A stretch of 64,000 nucleotides of DNA, taken from positions 11,457,053 through 11,521,052 of the forward strand of contig OY759263.1 of the NCBI GenBank assembly GCA_963662155.1, written 5' to 3'. The translations under genes and the position numbers were made by a program. This document shows positions 53,521 through 64,000 of this stretch, piece by piece. Origin of the DNA: Lamellibrachia columna (Eukaryota > Annelida > Polychaeta > Sabellida > Siboglinidae). Within the stretch, counting starts at the first letter, position 1, and each line of letters opens with the position of its first letter. The notes beneath the pieces were generated by a model. It was not told where the DNA came from, searched no databases, and saw nothing but the letters and a program-made list of their open reading frames with translations.

Positions 53521-54264
53521 CTTGTTTCTTCCTTTATTACATTGGTGAGCCTGCTTCTTCTGAACAACCGTTCACTATGGGTTTTAATGTGTGTAACCCA
53601 GTTTAAGTTCGTCGAGAACTTTTGATGCAAACAATAAAAGTACTTCCATTCCAAGGAGCTGCAATGCATAGTCTATCACTGCTAAGTTATTGAAAAAAGC
53701 CCTTGTTTACTTAATTATGATTGTAAACATCGAAACCACGTTGCGATGTTCCAATGAAGTGTTCGACCGACGTGTAAACATGCGCCAACTGTTTCTCTCC
53801 GTCATATATTAATATCGCCACTTTGCCTAGTTCGTGTACTTTGAAACATGATGTTTTGCCTTCGTATAGTCGGCCCAAGTTATTCCGGGCTCGTGCGTCA
53901 TAATTCCTTTATCTACGCCTGGCCTGGCCTTCTTGAGACAAGGTCAGCGTCACACGCGGTGCACGAGTGGCAATGTTGGAGTGATTAGACTTGTCATTGC
54001 GCTCTACTGAACTGTTAAAGTTATCGTTCGTATTTACGCTCGCAACTTCGGTATTCAACATGGGCACGTTTCGAAGACATGGTTTTCAAAAGTTTTTTCT
54101 TAAAAAAAAAACAACCGCCAGCTGTCCACATCCGTAAATAAGTCGTTCTGTTACACATGTACGATTTAATTGGTGCATAGTTATATTCTCCAGTTTATGA
54201 TGTCCCAACATGCTGTGCGCGCTTGCAGTATTCCGGTACTATGCGCGCCATTGTCTACAATCAC
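53521..54264. other. Intergenic, no feature seen
   Basis: No coding, RNA or repeat structure recognised. Confidence 0.4.
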
Positions 54265-55648
54265 ATTGTACTACAGGGAATTCGACATTAACTGTTGGAT
54301 TAGCTTACCGAAGTCCAAACATAAACGAAGAGGATAACAGAATATTACAAAACGCTATTAATGAAGTGAGTAAAGGGAAATGTATCATAATGGGAAATTT
54401 CAATCACGGACACATACAATGGATCAACAATTTATACTTTTAATTCAGGATAGCTTCCTTATTCAGCACGTGCTGGAACCAACCAAGGGATAGAATGTAT
54501 TAGATTTAGTTTTGCTTTCACAAAATGAATTAGTGGACAATGTAAAAATACACGAGCCAACAGTGATCATAATCAAATATATTTTGACATCAAAGTAAAA
54601 TCAGAAAGTACAAATAAAAAGATACAGGAGATACTTCCATCAAGGTAAATATAAAGGATCAGTATTAGCATCTTTATTATTCTTAATATATATCAATGAC
54701 TTGGACGATAATATAACAAACAAAGTACTGAAATTTGCGGATGACACACACAAGTGTTCAGAAGGGTTACCGATGATGGTGATAAACAACATTTACAAAA
54801 CGATATAGACAGATTAGTGAAATGGTCTGAGAAATGGCAGATGTTGTTCAATTTTGGGAAATGTAAATGCCTACACACAGGAAAGGGGAACTTGGATTAA
54901 ACTATAAAATGGGAGATACCGTTCTGGGTACTACTGTAAAAGAAAAGGACTTAGGAGTTACAATAAGCGCTGATATGAAAGTTTCAGAGCAGTGTCGTAT
55001 TGCAGCTTCAAAGGGTAATGAAATTCTTGGGTTGATTAGGAAAAATATAGCATACAAGGAGAAAAGGCTAATTATACCTCTATATAAAGCAATAGTTAGG
55101 CCTCATTTAGAGTACCGTATACAAGCTTGGAGACCATATCGTAAGAAGGGTATAGATACGCTTGAAAGAAATACAAGGAGAACAACAACAATTATTCCAG
55201 AACTGAGAGACCTTAGTTATGAAGAACCACTGAAAGAGTGTGGTTTAACAACCCTATAAACAAGGCGGTTAAGAGGAGATCAAATTGAAGTTTTTAAGGT
55301 ATTGAATGTGTATGAAAATATTGATAGAAATAGTGTTTCTCACTCAAGAAAGATAATAGAACTAGAGGACATGAGGTAACATTAGTAACGGGTCAGTATA
55401 GATTGGATATCGTGAAGTACTCGTTCTCACAGAGGACAATTAATGAATGGAACAAATTGTCTACGGATTGTATAACTGCTAGCAGCGTGAATATGTTTAA
55501 AGACAAGGTTGACGCATATCTCAGGAGGGCGGATTACACAGAGATTAAACATGTTGGACTCTCGATAAGCAAATGGTTTCCTTGTCCACTTGCCATCTGG
55601 GCTTTTTGCCTTGGATGGCAGTCTTGTTAAATCTTGTTAAATACTGTT
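54265..55648 (+). mobile_element. CR1/L2-type LINE copy 3, internally deleted and mutated
   Basis: Begins with the end of the endonuclease domain (GLAYRSPNINEEDNRILQNA, then NFNHGHIQW), jumps near 54640 into RT (INDLDDNI, KFADDTH), and continues to the family 3' tail CTTGTTAAATCTTGTTAAA. Several stops and frameshifts. Older than copies 1 and 2. Confidence 0.85.
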
Positions 55649-56711
55649 ACTGTTCTCGTGCTTGAGTCCGTCACAGTAAAGACGTTTATAATATTGGCTT
55701 TTTATCCTCTTTGCTCTTCGTGTTCTACCGCTGCTCGTTGAGCACGCAGCGGGGCGTGTGTCAGTCACACTTTCCAAGTCTTCCGGTTTTGGGGAAAATC
55801 GTCAGGTTACTGACTCAATGTTGAACATTACGTGTGGGAAAGAGGGCCAGGACATCGGTTTCGCTTAGTATTTAGTTTAAAAAAAAAATTCCATTCAGCT
55901 CAAACATCGATGTTTTGAGATCCCCCCAGGAGTTCTTAGCAAACAACAGCTCCCAGAAGTCCGCCGGTACGTCTACGATTATGGGTTACAGTGAAGCCGA
56001 ATCAGGCGTCACACGTCGTTGCATAAGCAAGGGTGTTTGGTTTAGTCTTGGGTAACTACAGCAGCTGCATGGCCGAGTGATATAATACGTGTGTGGCTTA
56101 GGAATTAGAATCACTTGTTTGTGTTACTAAACGGACGCCGGCGCCGATTCTTTTGCAAGTGCTCGTGTTAAACAGAGCGTGTCGTTGCATCTGGCTGTTA
56201 AACAGAGCGCGTCATTTGGACTGCACATAAAGATAGTGCCGCGTGCAAAACGGGCGGGTTGTGGCATAATTCATGAATTAAAAGTGTCATTATATGCCAA
56301 CCAGGTAATATGTATATGACGCTATTTTGGATGGTTCCAGCGTCTTTGACAAAGCCAACCACATGGAGCTGTTTACTTGATCACGGAGCGCCGGTTTTGC
56401 CGTCATTTTTCTTTGGCAATAAGACATGGAAATTTACAAATTTTTAAAGAAATACACCCACTTTGCTATATTATTACTTTAGCGGTTCATTCTTATACAT
56501 ACCAAAAGACGTGTATTTCCCCTTATAGTTTGGCGGAACACCATGCAGTGTGTTGTAGAATTCATCTGCACGATGCTGCCATGCAATTAAATTCTACGAG
56601 ACAATGCCCATGGAAATGAAGCATCAAGGAACACGCGGTATACATCAGTACATCATGTTTCATAAATGCCTGTGATTAAACATTCCATAAGACCATTACC
56701 CACACACTGAC
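55649..56711. other. Intergenic, no feature seen
   Basis: Short ORFs only, without recognised motifs. Confidence 0.4.
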
Positions 56712-56719
56712 ACTGCAAC

Positions 56720-56859
56720 CAGTGGCGTACGTAGTGGGGGGGGGGTCATTGGGCCATGGCTTTAAAAATTTTTTACGTAATCTGTTGTGCCAGCATGGTA
56801 AACTAAACCAATGGGTGAATAAACTTGTCCTTCTTTGCGAGATCCTAGACACGCCACTG
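56720..56859. mobile_element. 140-bp hAT MITE with perfect 8-bp target duplication
   Basis: Ends CAGTGGCGT and ACGCCACTG, flanked on both sides by ACTGCAAC (56712-56719 and 56860-56867). No coding capacity. Confidence 0.85.
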
Positions 56860-57030
56860 ACTGCAACATGCTGTTCTTGTTTTGCGTGTTTGTTCTTAAG
56901 TAGTCACCGCGATGTAAGCAGGAGTGATGATCCAATACAATAGGATCTATATTAAGACGCGGGCTGCGCAGGACAACCAGAGCTGGGGATGTCGTTACGA
57001 GGAACAGGATCGATGCAGAGATGCGGAGTT

Positions 57031-57170
57031 TGCAGTCATCCATTGCACGCAAGGCGGATGCAGTCATCCATTGCACGCAAGGCGGATGCAGTCATCCATT
57101 GCACGCAAGGCGGATGCAGTCATCCATTGCACGCAAGGCGGATGCAGTCATCCATTGCACGCAAGGCGGA
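57031..57170. repeat. 28-bp tandem repeat, 5 copies
   Basis: Five identical or nearly identical units starting GCAGTCATCCATTGCACGCA. Confidence 0.93.
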
Positions 57171-57714
57171 TGCGGCTGTAGGGTTGATTAATGTCAATAA
57201 TATATTTAGTAAGGGTGGCAGATGGAATTTAATCAAATTAATAATTTACTTCACGATAAAGCTGCGCTCGCCAAGCAGGCGATCGGTGTCCGGTTATAGG
57301 CCGCGGTGGCAATTTATGTTTTGTTAAATTCTCTCCTGGATTCGACTGCTTCACGGGAAACACGGCGGCAGTGTTTATAATGACAACAACTGCGTGCTTT
57401 ATATCAAAACTGATAATGTGTGTCATGCTACGTTTAGAACTTGTATCAGCACAACGGTGAGATGCATGTCATGGCATAGTATAGAATAGCATAGTATTAG
57501 TTTAGGGAAAATCCACCGGGTGTCCTTTAGGTGAGGTGCCCGGGCACCACATTTATTTCAACCGGATTTTTATTAACACGTCAGCACACGGAGCAGGACA
57601 TTACCACTGGTCCTTCTGAGTTGTCCCCACTCGGCTTTATCCTCGTAGTACCCACTAGAAGCGCAGGGGTTACTTAGAGGTGCCTCAAGCAAGACAAGAG
57701 GCAACTAGTGCACA

Positions 57715-58889
57715 CAAACCAGTAACAAAATGTCCGGAAAACATTTAAATGCAAAGAGCATAGTAAACAAGAAAAAAAACGAATTAAACAGTATGGTAGA
57801 AGATATTAACCCTCACATAATTGGTCATGGGCCAACAAAGACTTAAAAGATGCTGAATTAGGACTGACAGGATACATACTGTTTAGGAGATATCGAATAG
57901 GAAGAAGGGGAGGGGTCAGTTTTATATATCAAAGAATTTATTCAGGTTTACGAAATTAAACTAGAAAGGGAAGCAGGAGGAAAGGGAAGCGATGAAGCTG
58001 TTTGGTGCAATATAATTACTAGAAATTCAACATTAACTAATGGATTGGTTTACCGAAATTCAAACGTAAACAAAGAGGATAATAGAAAAATACAAAACGC
58101 TATGAAGGAAGTGAGCAAAGGGGAATGTATCACAAAGTGAGATTTTAACCACGGACACATACAATGGAAATCTCTAGAGAGTACTGGGGGTGAGGACCAA
58201 CAGTTTCTAGTTTTAATTCAGGATAGCTTCCTTACTCAGTACGTGCTAGAACCAACCAGGGGAGAGAATGTATTAGATTTAGTTTTGTCTTCACATAATG
58301 AATTAGTGGGCAATGTCAAAATACATGAACCATTTGGGTAACAGTGATCATAATCAAATACACTTTGACATCAAAGTAAAATCAGTAAGTACAAACAAGG
58401 TTGGACAACTAGAAGACAGTGCTGGAAATATAATATCACAAGGTTTTTTAATGGCAGAAGACCTAAATGGATATTTCAGTTCAGTGTTTACCAGAGAGGA
58501 TATTAGTTCATTACCAGTTCAGATGCGAAATTTCAGAAGGCTAAATCGGACTATTCGGGGCAGTTAATTGTAACTCCAGAAATGGTAGCTCAGAAAATAA
58601 AGGCAATGAAGGACAATAAATCACTTGGAGTGGATGGGATGCCTCCAAAACTACCAATGCAAACAGTAGAACAACTTAGTATACCACTTGCAACAGTGTT
58701 CAACTTGTCATTAAAAGAGAGAATTGTTCCGTTTGAATATGCTTAAAAACAAGGTTGACTCATATCTCAGGAGGGTGGATTACACACAGTTTAAACATGT
58801 TGGACTCTCGATAAGCCAGTGGCTTCCTTGTGCACTTGCCATCTGGGCCTTTGCCTTGGGTGGCAATCTTGTTAAATATTGTTAAATCA
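57715..58889 (+). mobile_element. CR1/L2-type LINE copy 4, with endonuclease domain, internal deletion
   Basis: Contains degraded AP-endonuclease-type sequence (RIGRRGGVSFIYQRIYSG-like text, DFNHGHIQW, NSDHNQIHFDIKVKS with the Ser-Asp-His motif), then MKDNKSLGVDGMPPKLP at the start of RT. Near 58740 it jumps directly to the 3' coding end and tail. In-frame stops are present. Confidence 0.82.
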
Positions 58890-59190
58890 TTACTTAACGC
58901 ATGTGGATTATCTTTGTCAATGCATATTTAGCCAGTTTTACTGGGCAGCAGCTGTTGACAGGTTTGCAAAAGCCACGTGACATATAAATTTTTTTTTATC
59001 TCGTCTGCTGTAGTTACGATATATTACGCTCAATCGCGTGTCTCTACTGCAAATGCTTATTAAAAGAACATCAACGCATTCATTTCGATCACGATGAACA
59101 GGTTGGTATCATTAGTTATTTAACGCAATTGCTGGCACACATAAAAAGTTACATCTGCCTGAAAATTATTTCCCATAGTCCGACTTTAAA

Positions 59191-59191
<1 letters not shown>

Positions 59192-59278
<87 letters not shown>
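59192..59278. repeat. AT dinucleotide microsatellite
   Basis: About 87 bp of TA repeats. Confidence 0.95.
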
Positions 59279-59282
<4 letters not shown>

Positions 59283-59319
59283 CTAAATATGTATACAACC
59301 ATATATACATCCATCCAAA

Positions 59320-59363
59320 CATTCATACATACATACATACATGCATACATTCACACACACACA

Positions 59364-59395
<32 letters not shown>

Positions 59396-59450
59396 CACAC
59401 ACAAACGCATAGCACACGCGCACGCGCGCACAAGTACACGCACATGCACA

Positions 59451-59498
<48 letters not shown>

Positions 59499-59502
59499 CA
59501 CA
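59320..59502. repeat. CATA, CA and CGCA compound microsatellite
   Basis: CATA repeats followed by CA and ACGC runs, interrupted once near 59402-59450. Confidence 0.92.
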
Positions 59503-61185
59503 AAGCTGACTTGTGCAGAACTAGCTAATATCTTGTATGTCTTTTTCTTTTGTCAGAAGGAAAACAGACAAGGGGTTGGTACCTAATACAGTCACCCTAA
59601 TTATTTGGAAACATTTATAATATTGACACACTAGTTTGATGTTAATTTACATATTAATGTCCGGCGCGTCACACAGTTCCTCCGTGTTGTATGTATTAAC
59701 AACATCACTTTTAAGTATTTTAAATAAGTATTATATCATAGTCATGTAGTGTATCTGAATTTCTTAAATCGTACAAAATCCTCTGTAATGCATTGCATCA
59801 ATGCGATCATATTTTAAGTATGTGAAATATATTGAATAACTATCCCATTCGCTAGATGGCGTCACCGTCGCGGCGACCATCGTCCGTCCCCGGCGTTAGT
59901 GGATACCTGGCGCAAATGTAGTTCATGTCTTAATGATATGTCCACGTGTTGTTGTTGTTGGGTTGCCTGCATAAGACGATATTACTGCATCGTCCAGATT
60001 CACAAGACACAGTTCATTTGGTATTTCTTGTGGCTCAACAGGATGCCCCAACCGGGGTTGTAAGTGGGTCCGTGCTATATCCCCCTTGTTCATGTTTCAC
60101 TTACAGATAATAATAAATAATAACAATAACAATAAAATTAAGGGAAGTTCTTTCACGATTTGGGGCACAGCTACAGAGAAAGCACTCTTCTCAAGGTTGA
60201 GCTCAGATGATGGAGCAACTGACCGTTGTAGCAATATATGTCCAGGCTTTGTATCGCCACTTATCTATGACCGCCATCTTGATGTCTTTGGAAACACGGA
60301 GGTCTCTTGACATTAACATATATTGCTTTATATCCATCCTGCAATCTGTCCAAACCAATCTGTCCAAACCAATCCAGTCGTACCTATCCCAGGAGCACCG
60401 GAATGTCAAAGTTTACAAGGACCTGTGCACTGGTGATCCTTCCTACCAGGTAATGTCGAGAATCAGGGGACGTCAACAGATATGAAAGTAATTTTGTCCT
60501 ACTCATGCCAGTCCTCGGGGGAGGGTCGGAAGGGGAGGGTCGGGGGTGGGGTGGGTCGGGGGGGGGGTGAATTTTGCCTAACTATAAATATTTTCATAAA
60601 TCATCCAAGAAATGCCCGGATGATTTTGTACGCTCGAACCCCTTTTCCGCTCACAATCACCGCAGATAAACCACAACAATCACGGCGATTGGTGAACCCT
60701 GATGACTTGGGACTTGACATGGAATTCAGACATGGACTTGGAGGTCATTGACTTGAAACTTGAATTGATTTCCAGGTGAATGGCTTGATTTGACTTGCCA
60801 GTTTGTGATTTGCCAACAAGTCTGGTGATTTCCAGCATTCGCTACCACTCTACGAGATACCGAGTACGCAACTTTGATAAACAGTCCTTAGGCGTGTTTT
60901 ACGAGTGTGCGAAAAAGTCGCAGCTCTCTTTCCGATACGGACGTTTCGTCCTTCCTCTAGGGAAATAGTGTCGGTCATGCTCTGCCCCAGGCAGGTGAAT
61001 GCATTGATTACCTCTCGATAGGTTGGACAACAGTTATTTATGACGAGAGTAAGCCTGTCAAAATTATTTGACACTTTTTGTAAAATGTTTATAAAATTCA
61101 AATTAAATAAGATCTCATAATACTGTATCCAGGTAATGCTTGACCACGTCGAAGACATACACCGACTACGTGTAATCGTAAATAA
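59503..61185. other. Intergenic, no gene seen
   Basis: Includes a G-rich tract at 60518-60567. No convincing coding or RNA feature. Confidence 0.4.
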
Positions 61186-61600
61186 TAAATAATAATAATA
61201 AATAATAATAAATCGCAAATAATAAATTATGTATATTATTTGTTTGTCAAAAATAAAAAATAAATAAAATAAAAATAAAAATAAATAATAATAATAAATA
61301 ATAATAAATCGCAAATAATAAATTATGTGCATTATTTGTTTGTCAAAAATAAAAAATAAATAAAATAAAAATAAAAATAAATAATAATAATAAATAATAA
61401 TAAATCGCAAATAATCAATTATGTGTATTATTTGTTTGTCAAAAATTAAAAATAAATAAAATAAAAATTAAAATTAAAATAAATAATAATAATAAATAAT
61501 AATAAATCGCAAATAATCAATTATGTGTATTATTTGTTTGTGAAAAAAAAAAATAATAATAATAAATAATAATAAATCGCAAATTATAAATTATATGTAT
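61186..61600. repeat. A/T-rich tandem array of about 115-bp units, 4 copies
   Basis: Units share AATAATAATAAATCGCAAAT, then AATTATGTGTATTATTTGTT and TGTCAAAAAT, separated by variable AAATAAA runs. Confidence 0.85.
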
Positions 61601-62389
61601 TGTTTGTTTGTGAAAAATTGCAACGACGGACCCAAATTACCAAAATCTAAATTATTCGATTTTGTGAACTATCTATGGACCCACCCAAGGAACCGTGTAG
61701 TTGATTGACTGCTGTCACACAGCATAACCTGTGACATTTACATCTCTATCAGCAGGACTAACGGTCAGTGCTGCCGATAGATTGGCAGACGTACTCTCTT
61801 ATGCCGAGACGATAACATTGCAAATAGCCTGGTGGGCTACATGATAAATACGTTCAGCAGTTAGCCGAGTTATTAGTTCAGTTGTCTATTCTCAGGCGAC
61901 CATTTCAATAATAAAGGCCGACATCTGTCCCCATGCCGGCAAAACGGCTGCATATTTGATGGAAGAAGAAAACAATATGGCTGCGTAATTCCTTTGGAAT
62001 GACCATTTATTTGTTTTCTTCGTCAACACCATGCCTTGGTGCGTGCTGGTGTTGAAAGCATCAACGAAACGATTAAATGATGGTTTACATGGATGATAAT
62101 GGAAACTCCCACACATGGATTTGACGCTTTTGCTTCGCCTTGTATCGCAAACGTTAGCGACGCCTGGCGATGTTCCCGGAACCAACTGATGTACTGCACG
62201 TAGGTCAAGGCTTAAACGAGATAATTCTAAAGTATCACGCTTCTTGCGTGCACCTACATTCACGAGCTGGGGTCTTATTACCTGTCTCCCACAGGGATGT
62301 TAAACTTGAATTCAGAATCAACAATTAAATATCACACCTAGAGGACAGTGTTTCCAAGTACACGACAGTCATTCCACTGACTAGACAAC
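61601..62389. other. Intergenic, no feature seen
   Basis: Only unrecognised short ORFs (61892-62263 on -). Confidence 0.4.
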
Positions 62390-63205
62390 AGTCATCCCAC
62401 ATAGATGACCGTCGTCACATCGACAAGACGATAGTCTTCCCATCTTGATGACAGTCTTCCTACCTAGGCGACATTCTTCCTACCTAGACAACAGTCTTCC
62501 CACTTTCTTCCACCTAGACGACAGTCTTCCCACCTAGACGACTGTCTTCCCACCTAGACGACTGTCTTCCCTTCTAGACGACAGTATTGTCACGTAGACG
62601 ACTGTCTTCCCACCTAGACGACTGTCTTCCCATCTAGACAACAGTCTTCCCACCTAGACGACTGTCTTCCCACCTAGACGACTGTCTTCCCTTCTAGACG
62701 ACAGTCTTGTCACGTAGACGACTGTCTTCCCACCTAGACGACTGTCTTCCCATCTAGACAACAGTCTTCCCACCTAGACGACTGTCTTCCCACCTAGACG
62801 ACTGTCTTCCCTTCTAGACGACAGTCTTGTCACGTAGACGACTGTCTTCCCCACCTAGACGACTGTCTTCCCATCTAGACAACAGTCTTCCCACCTAGAC
62901 GACTGTCTTCCCACCTAGACGACAGTCTTCCCACGTAGACAACAACCTTCCAACCTACACGACTGTCTTCCCACCTAGACGACAGTCTTCCCACCTAGAC
63001 GACAGTCTTCCCACCTAGACGACTGTCTTCCCACCAAGACGACAGTCTTCCCACCTAGACGACAGTCTTCCCACCTAGACGACTGTCTTCCCACCTAGAC
63101 GACTGTCTTCCCACCAAGACGACAGTCTTCCCACCTAGACGACAGTCTTCCCACCTAGACGACAGGCTTCACACATTGACGACAGGCGTCACACATTGAC
63201 GACAG
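62390..63205. repeat. 20-bp satellite with 120-bp higher-order repeat, about 40 units
   Basis: Monomer ACGACTGTCTTCCCACCTAG and variants. The variant group CTTCTAGACGACAGTCTTGT occurs at 62572, 62692 and 62812, exactly 120 bp apart, showing a six-monomer higher-order unit. No coding function. Confidence 0.93.
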
Positions 63206-63584
63206 TCGTCCCGCGCTCGATTAATACGCCCACACACGCCCGTCTCGGGGCAATCTTGCCATATAACCACAGAGTTACATCATTAATCATTCCTATAGAC
63301 TATAGTTTTACTAGTTCTATTTATGTCTGTGCATATAACACATTGGCCAGGAGCGTCGTCGTTAAATATAACCAATACTCACAGATCAGGTTTCCAACAT
63401 GTCATTGCTTATGAATAGAACGACGCTGGCGATATCAAAGCGACCGAACTGTCAGCGCGATCGAATACGAGTCTAGCAGCAATCAGTCGCGGCAAGCCGG
63501 CAGTTTATTTAGCCGGTGAGCGGCAGTGGAGTCAGACGACGTTCACGAGGCCTATGCCGCGGTTATAGACCGTCGCAGAGTCGC

Positions 63585-63930
63585 ATCTGTTGCCCGGATT
63601 CGACGGCAGAACTCACTCATAATTATACACGATGACGTTAAAAGGCCGGACTATCAATCCAGAGACCCGGTTTCGAATCCACGAGCTCCCGTTTCGAAAC
63701 GTTGGTAATTTAATTCACCCACCGTTGCCACAGTTGACCCAGCTGTATAACTGAGTATCTGGCTACAGACAGAGGTGACACTGTGAACGAATAGTCTTTG
63801 CGCAGAAATAGCAGTGTGGCTGAATGCTTCCCAGAGAAGTCGATATGGCTTTGGAATGAACAGATCCTGATGTGAACAGCGCTTTGAACAGTCCCGATGA
63901 CTGGGTACAGGTGTATATTAGAACGTAACT
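63585..63930 (+). mobile_element. tRNA-derived SINE, copy 3
   Basis: B-box-like GGTTTCGAATCC near 63670, body GGCTGAATGCTTCCCAGAGA, tail AGCGCTTTGAACAG ... GGGTACAGGTGTATATTAGA. Same family as 36946-37262, opposite orientation. Confidence 0.75.
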
Positions 63931-64000
63931 TTTTTAACCTTTTATGACATTTATGCACATCTCGCATATCAAGATAACAATTAACCAAAATAAGAATACA

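Noticed and set aside
62390..63205. CRISPR-like regularly repeated 20-bp units
   Set aside because: There are no unique spacers; units are contiguous and the genome is eukaryotic. It is a satellite.

Overview
The window is animal nuclear DNA: AT-rich, intron-rich, with GT-AG introns, LINE/SINE/hAT/TTAA-type mobile elements and many mini- and microsatellites. The two genes, the LINE types and the minisatellite load suggest an invertebrate, most likely a lophotrochozoan such as a mollusc. That placement is inference; no sequence search was possible.

Two genes converge. (1) Positions 1-2292 on the + strand hold the terminal coding exon (acceptor before 439, stop at 2290-2292) of a two-homeodomain transcription factor of the Dve/SATB (CMP, 'compass') type. 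Positions 2293 to about 5700 are its probable 3' UTR and flank, with a 78-bp tandem array. (2) Nearly everything from 49660 down to 8685 on the - strand is one gene of 26 coding exons. I joined these by eye: all 25 introns are GT-AG, every splice phase agrees, and the summed coding length is 3204 nt (1067 aa plus stop). The product is a chain of six calmodulin-like units, about 22 EF-hands, separated by short Ser/Pro-rich linkers. About 14 loops keep canonical calcium ligands and about 8 are degenerate. Exon lengths recur (144 and 246 nt) at the same phase, so the gene grew by internal duplication of a calmodulin-type cassette.

The most unusual feature is how minisatellites sit in this gene. 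A 42-bp array of about 48 copies (8725-10735) is a serial duplication of the last 10 nt of the final intron plus the first 32 nt of the terminal exon. A second, unrelated 42-bp array of about 29 copies (26830-28062) duplicates the acceptor and first codons of exon 10. Every unit therefore carries a splice acceptor followed by a fragment of an EF-hand, and the unit length keeps frame. A third array (35878-36698) starts exactly at the donor of exon 5 and repeats a donor-like GTCAGT. Other arrays lie next to the donors of exons 21 and 25.

The introns also carry antisense CR1/L2-type LINE copies (29700-31257 and 34601-35665, nearly identical to each other), a complete-ended hAT element with 8-bp target duplication (31520-32739), TTAA-flanked piggyBac-like elements (14480, 25318, 41521, 43759), foldback elements (12829, 13048, 28948) and a tRNA-derived SINE whose tail resembles the 3' end of an L2-like LINE in the same window.

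Upstream of the calmodulin-repeat gene (49661-64000) I see no convincing host coding sequence. That part holds LINE remnants (52254-53520 on -, 54265-55648 and 57715-58889 on +), a short hAT MITE with perfect 8-bp duplications (56712-56867), microsatellites, an A/T-rich tandem array (61186-61600), a 20-bp satellite with a 120-bp higher-order period (62390-63205) and a SINE at the end.
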